Shown: positions 57,730-64,000 of the stretch, one piece after another
How the letters are laid out: each line of letters starts with the position of its first letter
How positions within the stretch are numbered: the stretch's first letter is position 1
Assembly (NCBI GenBank): GCA_038373885.1
Contig: JAWZYV010018244.1
Span: forward strand, 62,001 to 126,000
DNA: 64,000 nucleotides
Source of the DNA: Cheiracanthium punctorium
Taxonomy: Eukaryota > Arthropoda > Arachnida > Araneae > Cheiracanthiidae
Direction of reading: 5' to 3'
Notes under the pieces: generated by a model
Database searches by the model: none
Told to the model about the DNA's origin: nothing
Seen by the model: the letters and a program-made list of their open reading frames with translations, nothing else
Program-made: the position numbers and the translations under genes

Positions 57730-58469
57730 TAGAGTTTCTTAAACTTTTTGGTGTGGGGACCCCTTAACATTTACTAAAATTTTGTGGGACCCCATAAGCA
57801 TTGAGCAAATCTAATATACGCGTGAGTGAAACTGTCAGTTCCTTCACTTGTACTGTAATACATACTATTGCAGTTTTAGGTCATGAAATTTAATTTTAAG
57901 ATGCAGAAACAGAACGATGTGAAAATTTTAAATAAGTAACAACCTTAAATATATAATACGATTGTAAAAAATAAATTCAATCCCATGGGTAAATTCGAAC
58001 TTTAACTATAGTCTGTCCATTAAGGGCGTTGGAACATTTATCTCGAGCTCCGAATCCTAACTTCTCTTCACTTCAAATAAGTTGAAGGGACAGGGACACT
58101 TTCTTGCACTTTGACAGCTCCAAGTTCTCAACAGGGGGCTCTCTCCCTTCCGCACTCTCCCTTACTTCAAACATTGCATATGTGAGGATTAAGTATCAAC
58201 GGGAAGCGTGTGCCTGTTTATTTATATTATCAAATCTTGGCAAAATAGTCGACACCGCTGGACAATGTACTTCCTCAATAGTCTATAGATTTGATCGACA
58301 CTTTGATTTTATGGTGGTTAAACACGAAAATATCGTAAAATTATTGTAAGAAGTATCGTAAAATTATTGTAAGTTAAAGAATTATCGAAATTGCTAAATG
58401 TTTTGGCGACCCCTGCAGCAGGTCCCGCTACCCCAAATGGGTTTGCGACCCACAGTTTAAGAAACTCTG
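57730..58469. mobile_element. hAT-like element remnant
   Basis: The left end AGAGTTTCTTAAACTTTTTG and the inverted right end AGAGTTTCTTAAACTGTGGG share the first 16 bp; both continue into GGGRCCC-type blocks, a common hAT design. No matching 8-bp flank and no transposase. Confidence 0.68.
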
Positions 58470-58590
58470 AACGCATTGCTAGCCTGTTCGTTTCTGTCGT
58501 TGCAAACACGCGAAGACAACGATTCCCCTTCTATCTCATCGTTGCTTCTAGCGGAGCCCCCGGGAAGGGAGGGGGAGAGTAGACACTTAC

Positions 58591-58677
58591 AAGTCGAGCC
58601 TGGGTACTGAACGCGTGGAGGTGTTGTGACGTCACAAGAGAGGATGGACTTTTCTCCGTTAAAAGCATTAGAATCAT
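58591..58677 (-). CDS. Candidate first coding exon of the BTB-BACK gene
   Basis: On the minus strand an ATG at 58677-58675, with an in-frame TAG a few codons upstream, opens 29 codons that run into a strong donor (GTAAGTGT) in phase 0, the phase the next exon needs. The exon includes the GTGACGTCAC end of the THAP-type element at 58626, so the start would be built from transposon DNA. Short open frames next to a GTAAGT occur by chance, so this is only a candidate. Confidence 0.28.
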
Positions 58678-60100
58678 ACGGAAAAGTAGAAGAAACTAAG
58701 ATGTTTTGTGCCTTTTATGGATACTAATGGTAAGTCAGCAATCTCTATTCTTAATACGACATACTTGATAATAGTTATTAAGCTATAGAGTACATAAAAA
58801 TATAAAATTGCCGTATTTTGCGTTAGTTTTATTGATTTCTGTTCTTTTGTTCTAGCAATCATTATGTTTCCGTTTGCTGCGTCCCAGGCTGTAAGTAAAG
58901 CTAATTACAAAAGAGGAGAAAATGTAAAAGTTTTCACTTTTCCCAAAAAACGAAGTAAAGCGGGCCGAATGGACTAAAAATATTCCAAGAAAAAATTGGT
59001 CCCCAGGAAAAAATACGTATGTTTGTATTGAGCATTTTCGAGATGAAGATCTTTTAAAAGACGATGCTATTTTAAAATCAGATGGGGCACTTTTAACTGT
59101 AAAAAGAAAGCATTATAAATTAGAACCGAATGCTATCCCGTGCATTTTTTCGAGCTTACCAGCCTATATATCCGATATTACCAAAAAACAAGAAAGAACT
59201 GATCCTACTAAAAGAAGAGAAAACGTTTAGGAAAAAGATATTGAGGAAACCGAAAAAAATAATGCAAAGGAAAATATAAATTCTTTTGTAATTAAGAAAT
59301 GTATCAAGAGTTTCATGGCAATTCTATGTTAAGAAAATTTCACCTTTAATTATAAATTAAACGCAGATCCCCTTCCACTGCACATACCAAGTAGCTTAAG
59401 GTTCAATGCGGATCTCATGGTTGATTTATTTATTTAAAAAAAAAAAAAAAGAGAGAAATCTATTTGCTGGATACTTAGAAAAACAAAAATATAGAAGGTA
59501 TTTATTAAAGAAATATTTCCAACTAAACGGTTTATCGGAATTTGTTGAAAATTCTGAAATTAAGTATGAACACAGATTTGGAAATTAACTCAAAAAAGAA
59601 AATGTATTACTGCTATGCTAAAAACAATAACAAAAAAGTATATGTATTACTGCAATATATTTCACATGAAAACCCCTGAGAGCATTTAGACAGTTTTACA
59701 TATTCAAGAGTTATACTCACTAATTTTTAAAAATATTTAATTATGTATATTTCAAATGTCTCAATGTGATATTTGAAAGTCTTATCTAGAAAAAATTAAA
59801 GCAAACACTTGTAGTGCTTTCATGAAAAACTTTATAGTATTTGTAATGTTTGGGTAAAAGCTTTTACTTTTTATTTTCTTGTTTTTGTGCTTTAATTATT
59901 GCTTCTAATAAAATTTGACATTAGGAGTCTGTATAACATAATTTATATGGTATGTATTGTACAAGTTTTTAAAATATTAATTGTGGAAATTTCTGATTAT
60001 ATTCCTCGTGCTACTAGTGTTTATTGACATTATTGATCAGATTTCTTCCATAGAATTCAATACAAACTCTTTGAAATCCCATCCTCTCTTGTGACGTCAC
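58626..60100. mobile_element. THAP-bearing DNA transposon remnant
   Basis: Perfect 22-bp terminal inverted repeats begin GTGACGTCACAAGAG (58626-58647; complement at 60079-60100). Inside lies a broken THAP domain. THAP domains occur at the N-terminus of P-element and Kolobok transposases. No clear target duplication, so the superfamily is open. A related right end recurs at 60606-60627. Confidence 0.6.
58880..59230 (+). pseudogene. THAP domain (C2CH zinc finger), broken
   Basis: Three frames together give the THAP pattern: CCVPGC, then NYKRGENVKVFTFPK, then EWTKNIPRKNW and YVCIEHFRDEDL, closing with NAIPCIF, the AVPTIF-like box that ends THAP domains. The zinc ligands (C..C, then C..H) are all visible but at least two frameshifts separate them. 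A basic tail stops at a TAG near 59230. No catalytic transposase domain follows. Confidence 0.72.
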
Positions 60101-60631
60101 GAAATGGCTTAAGATGACTATTTATGAATCTGGATATTTTTAACATTAATTCTTTCAAAAAGCTTATTAAAACGAAGCAAAACTAAATAATGTATTTCAG
60201 TTTTTAAGTAAAATTAATAAAAATTATTATTTTTACTTAAAAATATATTTACTTTTACTTACTTAAAAATATGACTTTATGCTTATACAACGTATAAATT
60301 TAATCCATATACATATTATTTTAGATGAATGATAACATTGAGTAACCATTATATTATTTAGAATGTATTTGCTAGCCCGAAATGCAAAACATACTGCATA
60401 CAATGCTGAAACTGCTTTAAATTCAGTACCAATTTATTTCATTAATTTCTGACAAAAAATATTGTTGATTCACTATTATTTAAGAATAAAGTGTTGTAAA
60501 ACGAAAATGCTATTTCAATGCGTCATAAAAAATTAAGCTACTCGTATTTATTGGCATTATTAATTCCATTTCTTCCATTGAACTCAATGCAAACTGTTCC
60601 AAATCCCATCCTTTCTTGTGACGTCACGAAA
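60011..60631. repeat. Pair of about 94-bp direct repeats ending in GTGACGTCACGAAA
   Basis: Copies at 60011-60104 and 60538-60631 share ATTTCTTCCAT, AATCCCATCCT and the CRE-like end. The second looks like the right end of another element of the same family. Confidence 0.75.
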
Positions 60632-60873
60632 ACCAGTACCCAGACCCCCTCTTGCTTTTTCCTCTCTCTTCAGTCGCGGCGATCCCGCTTCTAGGCATAG
60701 TTCACTGAAAGCTCTCCCTGCACTCCTGCAAAAGCGCTTGGCTGCATCACAGCATCAAAGACTCATGACGTCAGGATATGACTTATTCCATGCAACTCTC
60801 AAACCGGTTACCTATACTTTGATTAAGTTTAAACAACTTATTCCGAGAACAAATAGATGTATAAGCTGTTTAA

Positions 60874-61352
60874 CCCTTTACCAACAAAATTAAGAATTTC
60901 CAAGAATATCAACTTGAAGCTCTTTCTTTTCTCTTGTTTTAGATATGATTAATGTAATGTAAAGTAAAATTAAGAAGAACATTAATAAATGCTAGCTCTA
61001 CGTCTGATGACTTTTTCATAAGCAATTAACGAGCCTTTTTCGAAAGAGTATAGCACAAACAAAACTGAAGGAGTCAAGTAATAATTTGAATGACACACTT
61101 TTCGGAAGCCTTAATCTTTTAATCGTAAAACCAACGTCTGAATATTCACTAATGCTCATACTTTTTTCGTTAGATGTATACGACTAGAAAGTGAACAGAA
61201 AGCTATCCATTTAAAACAATCTTAATATAAAACCTGCAGGTAAGCTGATTAAGTGAACTATTTGTTAATGATTTTTCAAATGGCTAGAATGAATAAATGA
61301 ACAAAAAAAATTTTTTTTACGGTACTTTTAAGTACCATCAGCAGGTAAAGGG
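60874..61352. mobile_element. Possible TTAA-flanked MITE
   Basis: CCCTTTACC at 60874 and its complement GGTAAAGGG ending at 61352; TTAA on the left (60870-60873), CTAA on the right, one change from a duplication. Ends are short, so this could be chance. Confidence 0.38.
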
Positions 61353-61402
61353 CTAAAGGTAGCTGCAATAGAGTATCCGTGATAAATAATAATTGGATAT
61401 AC

Positions 61403-61570
61403 CAGGCACGTAGCCAGGAAAATTTTTCGGGGGGGGATATGAACTTATATGTGTATAAATAGACGGAATTTCTGCACGGCATTAATCTTGTGACCCCTAA
61501 TCCAAAATTTTCGGGTAGGGGGGGATATTAGGATATACCCCCCCCTACCCGAAAATTTTGGACGCCCCTG
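61403..61570. mobile_element. hAT-type foldback MITE, 168 bp
   Basis: Exact 8-bp target duplication GGATATAC at 61395-61402 and 61571-61578. Ends CAGGCACGT and, inverted, CAGGGGCGT. The right half is a hairpin: TCCAAAATTTTCGGGTAGGG and its complement face each other across a few bases (61500-61562). Confidence 0.88.
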
Positions 61571-61601
61571 GGATATACAGTTTTTTGAAGGGATCAGTTA
61601 A

Positions 61602-62109
61602 CCCTTTGAGGCGCAACCCTTTCCCAATGCTGAAAAAAGGGCAGCCGTTGCCATCGCTCGACTTAACTACCAGCAAGATGGCGGACGATCTAAACGTTCA
61701 TCGCGTGCCACAGATCTAGAGACCCTTTTCTGACGCAGCTGGCTGTGCCGCACAGCCAGCTGCGTCAAAAAAGGGTCTCTAGATCTGTGGCACGCGATGA
61801 ACGTTTAGATCGTCCGCCATCTTGCTGGTAGTTAAGTCGAGCGATGGCAACGGCTGCCCTTTTTTCAGCATTGGGCAATCTATCCAGCTGTTCTCGCATT
61901 CTTCCATTTTTCAGCAGATGTCAGTGCTGTTAAAAAGAATTGTGACCATTTTTTTTTCGGGAAATGACGTGCTAAAAAGTAAAGGATTCTCGTGGAGCTA
62001 TGTCACCCGCAACTGCTTTTATAGAAATCAAATCTATTCTTCGTGATTGGCAACAGTCAAAACGTCAGAGTTTGGTGTTCCCAGAGCGGGAACACTGCGC
62101 GTTAAAGGG
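61602..62109. mobile_element. TTAA-flanked MITE (piggyBac type) holding a giant palindrome
   Basis: TTAA at 61598-61601 and 62110-62113. Ends CCCTTTGAGGCGC and, inverted, CCCTTTAACGCGC. The first half is the 253-bp palindrome described next; the second half is unique and non-coding. Confidence 0.75.
61623..61875. repeat. 253-bp almost perfect palindrome
   Basis: Arms of 126 bp (61623-61748 and 61750-61875) with a single central base at 61749 and one mismatch (C at 61730 against the other arm). Each arm carries CAAGATGGCGGACGATC, a YY1-like AAGATGGCG site, so the two sites face each other. Confidence 0.95.
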
Positions 62110-62113
62110 TTAA

Positions 62114-63798
62114 ACAGAGGAAAAATCAGACTGAAAGATTTTGCGAAATTTGCAATGAAGTGAATCCACATATTCAAAATCTCTGAATTTGCTGAAAGGT
62201 AAACATATCTTCCACAAGTTCTAAATGCATTAAACTGTAATTTAGCTATTTCTTGGGCTTACGTTCTGTTAAGCTATTTGACAGATTTAGTTTAATTTGA
62301 AACTTTCAATAAATATAAATGTTTAAATACTTTTGTACTCCTAGAAAAGCCAGGAAAAAAAAAACTTAGCGGATGAGTAAAATAGGGCAATTTTAAGCAT
62401 CCCATACATAAAAGCATGTATGGTATTAAATTTCAAAAGTTCTTCACCTTATACCAATGCTTTTGAACATCCTTCAATCAAGCTAATTATTCCCCCCTCA
62501 AAAGTACTTTGCTACGGACTACCAAACCAGTTTCAATCTACATTTACATATACTGTTGTATAATTTGCACTGAACAACATATAAAAGAAGGTAAACAGTT
62601 TTCATACGCGTACTTCAATGCAGCATCAATTCTTGCCAAACATTTCTGCATTGAAGTATCTTGTACTTCAAAGATGTGATTGTGATTTCACAGGTATCGC
62701 ATGAAGTATAATATGAAGCATACATTAAACAGGTTTCTGAACGCAACTATTGCATTCATTTAAGAGCAAAGTTTTCTTCATCAATCACCTATCTTTTATT
62801 TTGAGTTTATGACAGCTCTTTCATTTAGCACGCTAATAATTGCGTTTAATGGAAAAACATGTAAAAAGATGCCGCCCATTAGTTCCTTATCTTGTGTATT
62901 ACCTTATCTTGAGTGAACACAAAAGAGTGTACCGATAAAAATGATCTACCCTACTTTTCAACTGTCAAATAGGCTGACAAACTAACTTGTAAACCCTTTA
63001 ATTTCGAATGCTTTTGAAACATTATTGCAAGAACAGCTATGGAAATTTTACTCAACGGTACATAGAAATAACTTTTGATCTGGAAAGCTGATAAACTCTT
63101 TCAATCATATATGTATTTAAAAAAAAAAATCAGAACAACACTTAACTTTTAGGTTATAATTTCAGTTTTCAAAGGCAAGGTTTTATCTTCACTGTAACAG
63201 AAAGTATATAATGAATTAGGTGTTTGTTACTGCAAATCCTATTTAATAATTAATTCATGGTATTCGAAGCAGAAGCTCATATACCACATATATAAACGAA
63301 GCCTTTTTTAAATCAGTTTTGATAGCTCTTTTTTCTTACAGAAAACTATATTTAGTGATACATTGCTACACTCTGTTATTTTGCTAAAGAGGAATTTAAT
63401 TTTTTTTATTATGATAAAATAATGAAATTCGCGCACTTTTACTTGAAAATAATTTTCATACACAACAGTATATGTACGCATTCCAAGATACATTTTTAAT
63501 AACTATAGTAAAATATCCTAATTAAAACACGATCTATCTCCTGATGTGCATTAATAAAGCAATGTTTTGTTCAAAACAATCATACTACTATCAAAGATGA
63601 ACAAAGAAATGAACGTCAGACTGTAAAGTTAAAAAAGTACTTCCTTCCTCTTTCCTGTTTTCAGTTTCAATGGCAGTAAAGATAAAACTAATTATGAAGC
63701 TATTTCTTTACTGACAATTTATCAACATATCTTCTACACACGGAGTCAAGCCCAGGGAGTAACTGATAAATTGGTTCCTGAAATTGTAACATTTAATG
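62114..63798. other. Non-coding stretch near right edge
   Basis: AT-rich, with no recognised exon or transposon ends. It could be an intron of the BTB-BACK gene or upstream DNA. Confidence 0.4.
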
Positions 63799-63800
63799 TA

Positions 63801-64000
63801 CAGTAGGCTCCCTCTAAACCGGATCTCCGATTTTAGACTCCCGTATTTGACTTAAATTAAAGAAAAAGTTTTTAAAAAATTAAAATTCCAGATAATGACT
63901 GACACCGACCTCCGTCATATCACATACAGATAGAGCAAAAGCTCTGGAAAAAGGCTTTATGTTATGTAGAACAACAAGCATCAGCACTCTCCATCGATTT
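63801..64000. mobile_element. Possible Tigger-like element, cut by window edge
   Basis: TA followed by CAGTAGGCTCCCTCTAAACC and a CCGGATCTCCGATTTTAGA context, similar in style to Tigger ends. The partner end would lie beyond the window. Confidence 0.4.

Overview
The window is AT-rich eukaryotic DNA: GT-AG introns, long introns, 5-9 kb spacing between some exons, and many DNA transposons. Tc1/mariner, piggyBac, hAT-type and Penelope-like elements, tRNA-derived SINEs and a 220-bp satellite point to a metazoan, most likely an arthropod. A chelicerate such as a spider would fit, but no single signal proves it.

Two protein-coding genes can be reconstructed. The first, on the + strand at 7692-30471 in 12 coding exons, is a complete cystathionine beta-synthase (CBS) of 549 residues. 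All splice phases agree. The heme ligands, the PLP lysine, a CxxC motif and the paired C-terminal CBS domains are all present. Its 3' UTR may run to about 34.2 kb. The second, on the - strand from 57528 down to 41997, is a BTB-BACK protein of the BTBD1/2/3/6 type. Three exons are certain in frame; the N-terminus is missing or lies in a candidate exon at 58591-58677. The two genes are convergent (tail to tail), about 7.8 kb apart from end of 3' UTR to stop codon.

Layout. 1-7.7 kb: non-coding, with a tRNA-derived SINE, a nested hAT-like/TTAA element pair and a small hAT MITE. 7.7-30.5 kb: CBS, whose introns hold a decayed piggyBac (8472-10773), several MITEs, mariner and Tc1 fossils, a SINE, a roughly 1 kb dispersed repeat and a palindrome-rich tandem region (26.9-28.6 kb). 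30.5-34.2 kb: probable CBS 3' UTR. 34.2-42 kb: intergenic, with a Penelope-like reverse transcriptase fossil, a Tigger-like element and three hAT MITEs. 42-57.5 kb: the BTB gene, whose larger intron carries a satellite array of about 16 units (44.66-48.40 kb) and whose next intron carries an intact Tc1 transposon (53226-54634). 57.5-64 kb: a hAT-like element, an element with a broken THAP domain and CRE-like ends, TTAA MITEs, and a 253-bp almost perfect palindrome.

The two genes show no shared pathway. CBS acts in transsulfuration; the BTB-BACK protein is probably a substrate adaptor for a CUL3 ubiquitin ligase. I found no evidence for a new multi-gene system. The most notable items are the palindrome, the satellite with a higher-order pattern, the intact Tc1, the GGCGA/TCGCC repeat cluster and the possible use of a transposon end as a first exon.
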